Below, in pieces: positions 11,516 to 21,418 of a stretch of DNA of 64,000 nt. The notes beneath the pieces are model-generated. The model was not told the DNA's origin and ran no database searches. It saw only the letters and a program-made list of their open reading frames with translations. The position numbers and the translations under genes were made by a program. Origin of the DNA: Ascarosepion bandense (taxonomy: Eukaryota > Mollusca > Cephalopoda > Sepiida > Sepiidae); assembly GCA_037127315.1 (NCBI GenBank), contig JBBBDQ010000403.1, positions 2,266,001-2,330,000 on the forward strand, written 5' to 3'. Within the stretch, counting starts at the first letter, position 1, and each line of letters starts with the position of its first letter.

Positions 11516-12615
11516 CTCTGACTTGTGAGAAAGAAAAGCTTTTAGCCGTTTGGATCCAATTTTGCGGGTGTGCGATTTATTTTGTGTGTTTTAGTTGGTT
11601 GATGGATTGTATAGGGTCGGTATCCTATATCAAGAAAAGGATTGCGTTTTTCCTGTCTTTTAATTGGTCAATATATATGACTGTGTGTCCAATTTGTTCT
11701 GGACGATGTCCGCTTATGACAAACTCTTAAGAGTAAGACCAATTAGCTAATAAAAAATGCTTTATTATTGGTCAATTAAAAAATGTAACACCTAGCTCTT
11801 GAAAACGTATAGGTGTGCGTAAAGTCGGTTTTAATCAAAATATAGAGAAATACGATAAGTTGTTGCAATGCAAGATAAACAAATTCTGATTTAACAAAAA
11901 AAAAAAAAGAAAAAAAAAAGAAAAAAAGCCAGAAAATTTAATAAAAAAAGCAAACAAACTTTGATTTAAAATATATATTTTCTTGGGATGAATTAATATT
12001 TGTGATAAGTAACTTTACATTATTTTGGGGAATTAACAGAAAAGATCCAAAATCACAAACGTCTTGTATAATTTGATTACGAACATAAAAGAAAAGTGCA
12101 AATTTTAATATTTTAAAAATTGTAGACGCGTCGAACTCTGATTTAAGACGCTTAGCAATTGAAATGGTAATTAAGTCCCTTTACTAAGAGTTGTGTCCCT
12201 TGCATAATCGAAGTTATCTCTCTTGCACTCACCTAGAAAACCTTGTTTGAAATTAACTAATTGAAGCTAGAGAAAACTACATTATTAAATATTGAACTTC
12301 GAAATCATTATTTTAAAATATATATATTGCTTGGTTTCAAGTATCAGTAAATATTAAATACACTGAAAAAGTTCCCAATATCTTTTTTCTAGGCTAAAGA
12401 TTGTATCTTGAATATAAGAAATATTTTTAATATTTTATGTGCCAATAAATGCCTTTAGTAGATATAGATATGATTTTATTGGCCAAAAAATTAAAGCTGT
12501 TAGTATGTATAGTAATACGTATTAGATTTTTTTGTAACCATAGAATTCCATACAAGCAGTAAAGCTACTGAGACGCAAGGGAGTTACTGTGTGTGAAAGA
12601 ATAAGAAAAAACAAG
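11516..12615. other. AT-rich non-coding DNA
   Basis: No recognisable gene, RNA or classified repeat beyond short A-runs near 11895-11930. Confidence 0.5.
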
Positions 12616-12619
12616 AAGC

Positions 12620-12840
12620 ATTATTAAGGAACGAGAACAATAGAAAAATTATCAAGAAAGAAGACAGTAGCTAACGATTGACATTGCGTTTTGAAGATCA
12701 AATTTGGCTGGAAAGCATGGAGCCGAAAGAGAGTTCCACAAGCGAGGAGTGCGAGAAAAGAAATTATGTTAGTACAGAACTTACGGCTACAATTTTTAAA
12801 TTGATGAGACCTTGCCGCCAATCTAGTACTGCGCTAAGTA
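12620..12840 (-). pseudogene. LINE-A fragment (C-terminal region)
   Basis: Minus-strand sequence reads like the end of the LINE-A reverse transcriptase protein: ...Arg-Lys-Phe-Cys/Tyr..., Ser-Phe-Leu, then Leu-Trp-Asn-Ser-like residues. It shares the CGCACTCCTCGCTTGTGGAA word with other copies. Frameshifted and degenerate. Confidence 0.6.
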
Positions 12841-13124
12841 AGGGCGAAAATTAGTAGCTATTGGTAAATATAGTTTTTACTTAATGACAATATCCCTTGA
12901 CAGCTATACATTTTAAAAGATTTAAAACTTTATAAATTATTTTAATTAAAATTAAAACAATCCTTGTAAAAATTAATTATTCATTGGAAAAAAGTATTTT
13001 CATAGTGCGCATTATATATCTTAATGATAAACGCAATTAAAAGCTCTTCTCATTAAATAATGTCTTAGTTTTACTATGTTTTTATTTTATTTTATGATTC
13101 AAAGCAGATTTTCTGTAATTGTCC

Positions 13125-13233
13125 TAACAAACAAACAAACAAACAAACAAACAAACAAACAAAAAAACAAAAAACAAAAAAAAAACAAAAAACAAACAAA
13201 CAAAAAAACAAAACAAAAAAAACTGCAATTAGT
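13125..13233. repeat. (CAAA)n / A-C tract
   Basis: AAAC and longer A-run repeats. The Lys/Asn/Gln-rich open frame over it is a by-product. Confidence 0.9.
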
Positions 13234-13416
13234 CCTTATAACTAATATATACATTAAGCCCACAACTCCAAAAAAGAATTTCTGGAATTTTTATAAAACT
13301 GAAAACAAAAAACAAAAAAAAAAATTAATTTATTTAATTTGTAAATAGGCCCTTAAAGTTTTATTAGAAGCCGAAAATTACCGGAATTTTTAAAATCAGT
13401 GTTTGTTTCACCACGT

Positions 13417-13633
13417 AAAAAAAACCAAAAAAAAAAAAACAAAACAAAAAAAAAAACAAACAAAACAAAACAAAAAAAACACAAAAAAACCAAAAAAAAA
13501 AACCACAAAAAAACAAAACAAAAAACCCACAAAAAACAAAAAGCAAAAAACAAAAAAAAACACAAAAAAACCAAAAAAACAAAAAAACAAAACAAAACAA
13601 AAAAAAAACAAAAAAACAAAACAAAACAAAAAG
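13417..13633. repeat. Strand-asymmetric A/C tract
   Basis: More than 200 bases made almost wholly of A and C with no T. It yields several overlapping long open frames on both strands (Lys/Thr/Gln-rich on plus, Phe/Cys/Val-rich on minus), which are artefacts of composition. Confidence 0.9.
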
Positions 13634-13844
13634 AACGCACAATTTTCCATTTATTGCCACACAGTGACGCAAGAAAAAAGATTAACCAATGGTTGGTTTT
13701 GTTTTATGGCATATCAACCTCGGCGGGTCATTTATTGCCAACTAAATTTTTATTTATTGCTAGTAATACCTTTTTCTTTTCAACAATTTATTTATTTATT
13801 GATATAAGTTTTGTGTCTAGTAATACTTTTTTCTTTTCGAGTAT

Positions 13845-14178
13845 CAAGATTCATTGGGATTTTCTTTTAAGGGCAGGGTCCCCAAGTCCTACCCTATTAT
13901 TTAACCCATAACTGGAGTGAAGGGACGGATTAATATCTTTCCCAAGGGTACCAGTGCTTAAGTGAATGCAGGGTATTTAACGGGAATTCGAACTCGTCTC
14001 ACCGATTTCTCTTTTCGAGCCGATATCCACTGCACCACAACGCACATCCGTCCCTAAGCGCTTATAGCACCTGGTATTCCCAAGCGGTCACCCATCTAAG
14101 TACTGACCAGGCTCAACGTTGCTTAACTTCGGTGAGCGAGCGAGAAGCGGTGTATTCAACGTGATATGGCCGTAAGCC
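13845..14178 (-). mobile_element. 5S-tRNA composite SINE, best copy
   Basis: Reading the minus strand from 14178: a full-length 5S rRNA-like head of about 118 bp (GGCCATATCACGTTGAATAC, GAAGTTAAGCAACGTTGAGC, TAGATGGGTGACCGCTTGGG, ATACCAGGTGCT). It is followed within about 20 bp by a tRNA-like unit with an A box (TGGTGCAGTGG) and B box (GAGTTCGAATTCC). The body is ACCCTGCATTCACTTAAGC, CCTTGGGAAAG, TTAATCCGTCCCTTC and GGGGACCCTGCCC, ending near AAATCCCAATGAATCTTG. The second copy at 48439 has the same order and length, so the 5S part belongs to the element. It is not a functional 5S gene: it has an inserted GAGC-like repeat in the loop region and lacks a T-run terminator after the 5S part. Confidence 0.85.
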
Positions 14179-14283
14179 AGATTAACCAAAATTTTGAACG
14201 TTCTAAAAAGGATTAAAATATATAATTTAATAAACTAAAAATCTTTCCTCTTAATAATAACATAAACACACACACACACACAC

Positions 14284-15165
14284 GGTGTCTCTCCTAAACC
14301 CCGCTCCTCCATCCAGAATTATGATACACTTCCACACATAAATTATACACACCAACGATGCTTGACAAGACAAATATTCGTGAAGCCAGCTTAACCAATG
14401 AAAAACAAACTTTTTCATGTATCGTATCCCTTCATGACATAAGCGATAATAGACTTCCACTTGCTCCCGTCTCTTATCGCTCTTAATATTTCATTATGGT
14501 GTCTCTCCTAAACCCCGCTCCTCCATCCAGAATTATGATACACTTCCACACATAAATTATACACACCAACGATGCTTGACAAGACAAATATTCGTGAAGC
14601 CAGCTTAACCAATGAAAAACAAACTTTTTCATGTATCGTATCCCTTCATGACATAAGCGATAATAGACTTTCACTTGCTCCTGTCTCTTATCGCTCTTAA
14701 TATTTCATTATGGTGTCTCTCCTAAACCCCGCTCCTCCATCCAGAATTATGATACACTTCCACACATAAATTATACACACCAACGATGCTTGACAAGACA
14801 AATATTCGTGAAGCCAGCTTAACCAATGAAAAACAAACTTTTTCATGTATCGTATCCCTTCATGACATAAGCGATAATAGACTTTCACTTGCTCCTGTCT
14901 CTTATCGCTCTTAATATTTCATTATGGTGTCTCTCCTAAACCCCGCTCCTCCATCCAGAATTATGATACACTTCCACACATAAATTATACACACCAACGA
15001 TGCTTGACAAGACAAATATTCGTGAAGCCAGCTTAACCAATGAAAAACAAACTTTTTCATGTATCGTATCCCTTCATGACATAAGCGATAATAGACTTCC
15101 ACTTGCTCCTGTCTCTTATCGCTCTTAATATTTCATTATCGTGTCTCTCCTAAACCCCGCTCCTC
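14284..15165 (-). repeat. 214-bp tandem array built from an RTE-like LINE 3' end
   Basis: Four units start at 14284, 14498, 14712 and 14926, exactly 214 bp apart and almost identical; a partial fifth begins at 15140. On the minus strand each unit contains GGCGGGGTTT-like and AAATATTAAGAGCGATAAGA words that match the RTE-like protein end at 21890-21960 (GGCGGGGTTTGGAAGAGAC, AAATATTGAGAGCGACAAGA), plus 3' flanking sequence. The repeated 63-aa frame is not the RTE frame. A (CA)n block precedes the array. Confidence 0.85.
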
Positions 15166-15170
15166 CATCT

Positions 15171-15228
15171 AAGCAGCGCGAGACCTACTTGATAGGCTTG
15201 AGCCTATCAAGTAGGTCTCGCGCTGCTT
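15171..15228. repeat. 28-bp-arm perfect hairpin in RTE-like sequence
   Basis: Left arm 15171-15198 is the exact reverse complement of right arm 15201-15228 with a 2-base spacer. The right arm continues smoothly into RTE-like minus-strand sequence (CTTTCCCCTGTCTCTCTTTT), so the left arm is an inverted copy of the normal sequence. Confidence 0.9.
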
Positions 15229-15305
15229 TCCCCTGTCTCTCTTTTCCTCCATCCGTTCCATGAATATCAGATTCTCCAAACCCTTCATTACGTGTTCCAG
15301 GCACC
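15201..15305 (-). pseudogene. RTE-like LINE fragment
   Basis: The minus strand matches the plus-strand RTE-like copy around 21780-21890 (GAGACAGGGGAAAGCAGCGC, then ACCTACTTGATAG). Only about 100 bp. Confidence 0.6.
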
Positions 15306-15954
15306 TGTAGAAGATAAGAAATTAATTAAAATCAACCTTCTTCTTCACTTTTACAAAAATTCACAACGATGTATGAAATCCTGGTTTTCCCAAATAGAAA
15401 AAGGATTGACCGTCTGCTTAAAGAAAAAGTCGAAACCAGATTTCGCAAGTAGGTGTTAAATTGATCTTTGATGAATGGGAGCGACTTGCAAGACCAAAAG
15501 GACTTCGCGTGTAAGTGCGAAAACAAAAATCTAGATTACAATAAAAGAACTTCATTAACGTCCTTCAGCCAGCCAGTCATAGGGAGCCGTGAGACGAAAC
15601 ATCTAAAATGTAACTCATCTTCAAGCGACCCGGACATTGTCCTCTTTCTCTTTATCTATTTCAACAATTACTACTAGAACATTTTGTTCTAACTCTATCC
15701 TTAATTTTTTAATGTTTCTAATTGAACATTAACTTCTACAACTTATGTTATTCCTCCTTTTAATAAATTTCTATTTTAACATTCAAAATGTATATTTTAT
15801 TATTCCACTCTTTTACACTAATCCACATATTCCAACTGACTACCAACATTTTGATGATTATAACTCTGCATAACACTTGTAATCTGTAGAAAGTGCGGTT
15901 ATATCTTACACAAGGCCGAATCAAAGAAAAATTAACCATCTCCCTACGACTACA
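15306..15954 (+). mobile_element. Solo LTR, copy 1
   Basis: 649-bp element starting TGTAGAAGATAAGAAATTAA and ending ...CTCCCTACGACTACA. It is flanked by CACC and AACC, a probable 4-bp target duplication with one change. It contains a TATA-like ACAATAAAAGAAC, an AATAAA signal near 15762 and the conserved 3' hairpin region. No internal retrotransposon region follows. A 4-bp duplication suits gypsy-type elements. Open frames within it are accidental. Confidence 0.75.
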
Positions 15955-16095
15955 AACCTCAGCTGTCTTTTACTGATGTTAGGTATAAGTTTTCTTCTCG
16001 TTTTCTTTGTTTCCGATGAGATTTTTCTGTCTCTCGTTACTTTGGTTAACTTTTGAAAAACAAACAAAAATTAAAAACAATATTTTCTGTTAATT

Positions 16096-16721
16096 TGTAG
16101 CAGATAAGAAATTAATTAAAATCAACCTTCTTCACTTTTACAAAACGTCACAATGGCGTGTGAACTCCTGGATTGACCATGTGCTTAACGAAAAAGTCGA
16201 AACCAGATTTTCGCAAGAAGGTGTTAAATTGATTTTTGACCAATGGAAGCGACTTGCAAGACCAAAAGGACTTCGCGAGTAAGTGCAAAAAACTCTAGAT
16301 TACAATAAAAGGACTTCACCAGCATCAGTCAGTCAACAGTCAGATGGGAGCCGCGAGACGAAACATCTAAAATGTAACTTCAACTTCAAGCGACTCCGAC
16401 ATTGTCCCCTTTCTCTTTCTCCTTAACTCTTTCAACAAATTACTATTACGAACATTTTGTACGAACTTTTGATACCCCTAATTTTCTCATTGAACATTTA
16501 TTTCTACGAATTCTTGTTATTCCTTCTTTTAATAAATTATTATTTTGACATACAAAATGTATATTTTATTATTACACTATTCCATACTATTGCCGATCAA
16601 CAACCTTCTGATGAAAACCTTCTGATAATAATTCTGCATAAAACTTATAAGCTGTAGGGACTTCGGTTATGTCTGATACAATGCCGAATCAAAGACAAAT
16701 TAACCATCTCCCTACCCTTCA
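16096..16721 (+). mobile_element. Solo LTR, copy 2
   Basis: 626-bp element starting TGTAGCAGATAAGAAATTAA and ending CTCCCTACCCTTCA, flanked by a perfect AATT duplication (16092-16095 and 16722-16725). Promoter-like ACAATAAAAGGAC, AATAAA near 16530, and a terminal stem GTAGGGA/TCCCTAC plus GGTTA/TAACC. It lies only 141 bp from copy 1, but its own target duplication shows a separate insertion and not a miniature element with two LTRs. Confidence 0.85.
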
Positions 16722-17154
16722 AATTCACCCCAAATAATGAAAGGTACTTATCGCAAATATTAATTCACCCCAGGAATTATAAATTTCAAATCAAAGATAT
16801 TGAATTACATCACTTAGCATCTTCCATAGTTTACCTTCACTTTCACAGTTAACATGAAAATTATTTATGTGTTGTTAAAGTAAAAGAAAAACAATTGCTA
16901 TGGATAAAATGGCAGGAGAGACTGGATTCTATAGCTACGGATAGCAACCTCTCCAGAAGATCTTGGATCTGTACCTGATACAATGAGTTTTCATTAGATA
17001 TTATACAAAATAAACAGATCACATTAAATAAAACATCATTCATCACAGGAAATGGTATATTGAAGTGCATATGATATAATTGATGTACGCACTTATTTTA
17101 TAGGGTTATGGGAAATGCTTAATTTCCCCAACACTATATTTTTTAGGCACACAA

Positions 17155-17571
17155 ATGAATGACGAAACTTGCTTTTAGAACAACAACAAAGAATGGTTTA
17201 TTACATAGTAAACGTACAAGATTGGTAGTATGTAAGTGTCCATGGTGAAGCTAGCAGCAGATAGTACGTAAGTGTCCATGGTGAAGCTAGCAGCAGATAG
17301 TATGTAAGTGTCCATGGTGAAGCTAGCAGCAGCGTCTTCCACGAAAGCATTCCATGGGGAATCAGTGGCAGCGATGTGAGAGAGGCGTCCGTTACTCCCG
17401 CTGGCTCATGGCTCTCTGCCTTTCCTCCGTTCTACGAACAGGACTAGGAAAAATAGTTCTAGAGAGGAATCAATGCGCTCCGCCCGTTGATTGGTCAGTG
17501 AGTGACCGAATCTCCCGTCGGGGGCATTGATTCGCTAAAGGAAATAGATCTGTGGCTGCTACAATTTTATC
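17155..17571 (-). mobile_element. LTR-like element with 36-bp triplication
   Basis: On the minus strand it starts TGTAGCAGCCACAG, has a CCAAT-type promoter region (GACCAATCAACGGGCGGAGC) and ATGTAATAAACC as polyadenylation signal. A 36-bp unit (GTATGTAAGTGTCCATGGTG...) is repeated three times at 17228-17335. The far end and target duplication are not clear. Confidence 0.5.
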
Positions 17572-18218
17572 AGTATTATTATAAAATAAATAAATAAGAA
17601 ATAATTAAATCGAATACATTTTGTACGTCCTTGTTCCCAAAAGACGTCATACATGTCGTCGTGCTCGACCATTCCAAACGTCTCATTTGCAAAAGAATAC
17701 CAAAATGAAGACAACTGGATTCTAATTATCACAAAGACATCACGTTGGTTCTTGATAATGACTGCGAAAGTCGAAAATACTTGAACAAAAAGACTAAAAT
17801 ATGAACTTCACACAGTTTATTCACAAATTCGAGCAAAATACTCAATACCTTATGTGAAGATCTTAGAAAAATGAACTAAAAAATTAAACAGACAGACATT
17901 GTCGGTTATTTTTAATCAAACTTGTTTGGATGAATATTTGCTGCCTAAACATATCTTATATTTTTGGGTGTGTATGTACGTAAAAAAAAACTTAAAATAT
18001 TCTAAGTTTACTGTTGCTTTAAATAATATCATATTATGTTTAATCACTGCTGTTATTAAATGTAAATCTTCTGCAATGTGAGTTTTTTTTAGATATAGTT
18101 TTATACACTTTGATTGTTGCTTTTTGTTATCTAATGTTGTCTTTCTTTTCACATTCCAGTTTGGTAAACAATTTGCAATCGTCTAGCGTTGCCACACGTC
18201 TTTAGTGCAATAAATTTG

Positions 18219-18270
<52 letters not shown>

Positions 18271-18330
18271 AGATTAATTCAAAGATGTTGAATGGCCATT
18301 CAACATCTTTGAATTAATCCTTTTTTAATA
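18219..18330. repeat. (TA)n followed by a near-perfect palindrome
   Basis: (TA)n at 18219-18262 runs into left arm 18261-18295. Right arm 18296-18330 is its reverse complement except for one missing G. There is no spacer; the centre is TGGCCA. Confidence 0.9.
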
Positions 18331-18477
18331 TATATTTGCTCTGTAATATTTTATTACATGGAGCCCTCTTCCTGTATCATTTTTTTAATATTAAAATAAA
18401 TTTTTAATATTAATTAGGATCGGGTTTTTTGGAATTTACCTTCCTGCTTTTTCCCCTTGGATTGAAGTATCTGAATT

Positions 18478-18479
<2 letters not shown>

Positions 18480-18560
<81 letters not shown>

Positions 18561-18607
18561 TAATGCTAATTGCTAGCTAGCTAGCTAGCTAGCTAGATAG
18601 TAATCCT

Positions 18608-18639
<32 letters not shown>

Positions 18640-18640
18640 T
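18480..18640. repeat. Compound microsatellite
   Basis: (TA)n, (GA)n, a short AGCT array (18574-18595) and an AGAT array (18611-18640) lie in close succession. Confidence 0.9.
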
Positions 18641-18820
18641 TCAACAGCCTTTATATATGGTTTGTTATAAAAATAAATCTGATAAGATTTATTTATATAA
18701 ATATGAAATAAAAAATATTTCATATATGTATCTCTTTCGATATGTTCGACGTGTCGAAGAAAAGTTATCAGCCTAACCGATTTCCTATAATTTGACTATG
18801 TGATCAAGTATAAACCCTCG

Positions 18821-18822
<2 letters not shown>

Positions 18823-18915
<93 letters not shown>
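18823..18915. repeat. (TA)n(TG)n microsatellite
   Basis: About 45 bp of TA followed by about 45 bp of TG. The Tyr-Ile and Val-Cys/His-Thr repeat frames on both strands come from this. Confidence 0.95.
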
Positions 18916-18916
<1 letters not shown>

Positions 18917-19149
18917 GTATGTAAAACACTTTTCTTGCATTGTCCTCGAAATATTTATACTGTTGTAGATAGTAAGCATTGACAAAGCGGAGGAGGGAAG
19001 AGCATAGGGTCAAAGATAAATATCAGTCAATTATTTGTTCCGGTCGGCCTTATGTCGAAGATACCTTTCTCTGGAAAACAAATCCCTTCAACCTGTACGA
19101 GCCATCTGTCTAGGAAAGAGAAAGCAAAAAAAAAAAAAAAAAAAATCTG

Positions 19150-19660
19150 TCCCAGTTAATGTGATATCATTTGCATATATTTATGACAAGTAAACGAATC
19201 TACAAATGTATTTACGGCTTCTGCTCCGATGAACTTAGCTCTCTGGTGTTCCCTATCTATGAACTTACTCAAGCCACAAGATTAGCAACTAGGCACCACC
19301 CTTTTACTGTGAAGCCAATAAAATATAAACACAAATTCTACTCTAGCAGCTTCTTTTCTCGCACTTCCTGCCTGGGGAACACCTTTCCATTTACTTGCTT
19401 CCCCGACGGCTACAATCACCAAGAATTTAAATGTAAAGTCAATAGTCATCTCCTATCTCGCTAACCTGCATCCTCTCTCTAATGCTCCTTTCTCCGTCCA
19501 CTCCACTCTCATCAGTATTTTCATCTTTCTCTTACCCATTTCCTGATACCCCCTATAACCTGTCATTCTTTTTCATAACTTTCCTCTTATGTAACCCTCC
19601 CCCCTACAGTGGCAGTAAAATGCTTTGCTTGGAGCAATACGATTATTTAAAAAAATGGCG
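19150..19660 (+). pseudogene. LINE-A 3' fragment
   Basis: The 97-aa frame at 19171-19464 is the C-terminal part of a LINE protein seen in many copies here: GFCSDELSSLV, TRLATRHHPFTVKPIK, FSRTSCLGNTFPFTCFPDGY, FKCKVNSHLLS. It is followed by the family 3' UTR and the 3' terminus CAGTGGCAGTAAAATGC...GATTATTTAAAAAAA. 5'-truncated. The clade (CR1/L2/Jockey group) is a guess. Confidence 0.75.
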
Positions 19661-19894
19661 ATAGTACCATGTATATCATCTCTGCTTCTTTTTCCATGGA
19701 GTTATTTTCGCAATATATTATAGTTCTGATGCGCATTCGCTTTCAAATATTTTATTTCTTTGTTAATATTTTTTGAAAAAATCATTTCACCGTAAGAAAG
19801 GCAATAACGCCACTAAGACTCAAGGCGTTTACTGGCTGTTAGAGATTATGATAAAAAAGCACTATAAAAGAGAGAGATAAATAAAAGAACAATC

Positions 19895-21415
19895 TCGATT
19901 CCAGTTGCTTTCTTACCGACGAGACGTGGCTTCCCTCTGTCTTTTCAACAAATATTTCCAAGGCTTCTGTTCCGATGAGATTAAATCCTTTGTGCTCTCT
20001 CTACATTAATTCACTCGGCCAACTAGATTGACAGCACGATCTCATCCTTTTACCGTCGAAATAGCTAAATGTGACCGTCTCTTCTACTCTAACAGTTTCT
20101 TTTCTTGCACTTCCCGTTTGTGTAACTCACTTCTGTATACTTGCTTCCCTCATAGCTACAATCACCAGAAGTTTAAATGCAACGTCAATTGTCATCTCTT
20201 ATCCCCTTGACTTCCATCACTCTCTTATGCTTTCTCCAACACCCCCTGTATCTTGTTCTTCCTTTTCGCTCTACTCTCACGTAACTCTCCTCACACCAGT
20301 CTTTCCATCCCTCTCTTATCCTTTCTCCAACACCCCCTGTATCTTGTTCTTCCTTTTCGCTCTACTCTCGCGTAACTCTCCTCACACCAGTCTTTCCATC
20401 CCTCTCTTATCCTTTCTCCAACACCCCCTGTATCTTGTTCTTCCTTTTCGCTCTACTCTCACGTAACTCTCCTCACACCAGTCTTTCCATCCCTCTCTTA
20501 TCCTTTCTCCAACACCCCCTGTATATTGTTCTTCCTTTTCGCTCTACTCTCACGTAACTATCCTCACACCAGTCTTTCCATCCCTCTCTTATCCTTTCTC
20601 CAACACCCCCTGTATCTTGTTCTTCCCCCTTTTCATTCTACTCTCATGTAATTCTCTTTACTCCAGTACTCCCATCCTTCTCTTACCCATTCTCTGACAC
20701 ACCTTGTCACCTGTTCCTCTTTCTGTTCGCTCCCTACTTATGTAATCTTTCTCCCCACTCTTATTCCCCCCCCCCCCCCCCAGAGCGTCAGTGAAGTGAA
20801 AGACGCGGAAGAATCCCCCCTCTCTCTCTTCCACACGCTAGCAACAACACCATAATAGCCGCAGTAGTTCGTGGATACTGAGAAAGTTTGAATGTATTTT
20901 ATTTTTGCTTCTTATTTTTTGTATTTTATTTTTTATTATTCTCTCTCTCTTTCTCTCCTGATGCACAGAGAATTACAATATGATCGTTAGTTCACACAGA
21001 CTGGCCTTCGCTACTGCCTTGTTTCTTTTTGTTCTTGCTCGTTTCTCTAATTCCTGCATGTGCGCCTAAACACCTCTTGTTTTCAGTGGTCAAGAAAATG
21101 CAACACGAAGATTCAACCGTCTTCTTTTCGTAGGTCTGCAGCATCCTCTGAGTTCAGAAATCACAACGTGGCAGAGGAGGTGAAAAATCTTCGACTGATC
21201 ATTTGAAACCTTCGATCACCTGGGGCGGAACGGAAGCGAATAGCTGCAGACTCAGGTGCGACTAACTTACGGCCTGTTGGCGCACGCAGCATAGTTTTGG
21301 GACGAGGAGATTGTGGTGTCATTACTTATGTAATCTTTCGTTCTCCTGTTATGTAGTCCCGTGCGCACTAGTGGCAGTAATGCCTTGCTTGGGGTGAAAC
21401 AATTAAAAAAAAAAA
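19895..21415 (+). pseudogene. LINE-A 3' fragment with expanded and interrupted 3' UTR
   Basis: Protein-end relic at 19910-20210 (ATRRDVASLCLF-like residues in broken frames). The 3' UTR then contains a 91-bp tandem repeat (20226-20640) and a 569-bp insertion flanked by a 17-bp direct repeat (20737-20753 and 21323-21339). The family terminus CACTAGTGGCAGTAATGCC...CAATTAAAAAAA lies at 21368-21415. A C-run is at 20768-20782. Confidence 0.7.
20226..20640 (+). repeat. 91-bp tandem repeat in LINE 3' UTR
   Basis: Units begin at 20226, 20317, 20408, 20499 and 20590 (period 91). Each contains CTCCAACACCCCCTGTATC, TTGTTCTTCCTTTTCGCTC and CTCCTCACACCAGTCTTTCC. The units are nearly identical; the unit appears once in other LINE copies. 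Confidence 0.9.
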
Positions 21416-21418
21416 TTA

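Noticed and set aside
13353..13911. Long Lys/Asn-rich (plus) and Phe-rich (minus) proteins
   Set aside because: They only translate an A/C tract; the same DNA is open in several frames.
14060..14178. A functional 5S rRNA gene on the minus strand
   Set aside because: The 5S-like part runs straight into a tRNA-like unit and SINE body, recurs with the same junction at 48439, has extra bases, and lacks a T-run terminator after the 5S part.
14251..15102. A repeated gene family of about 63 residues (YYRLCHEGIRYMKKFVF)
   Set aside because: It lies in the tandem 214-bp units derived from a LINE 3' end and is in a different frame from the LINE protein.
15306..16721. A single miniature LTR retrotransposon (TRIM)
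   Set aside because: Each LTR has its own flanking duplication, so they are two insertions.
18785..19013. Tyr-Ile / Thr-His repeat proteins
   Set aside because: Translations of (TA)n(TG)n; similar frames at 28541-28732, 40890-41102 and 50719-51022 have the same cause.
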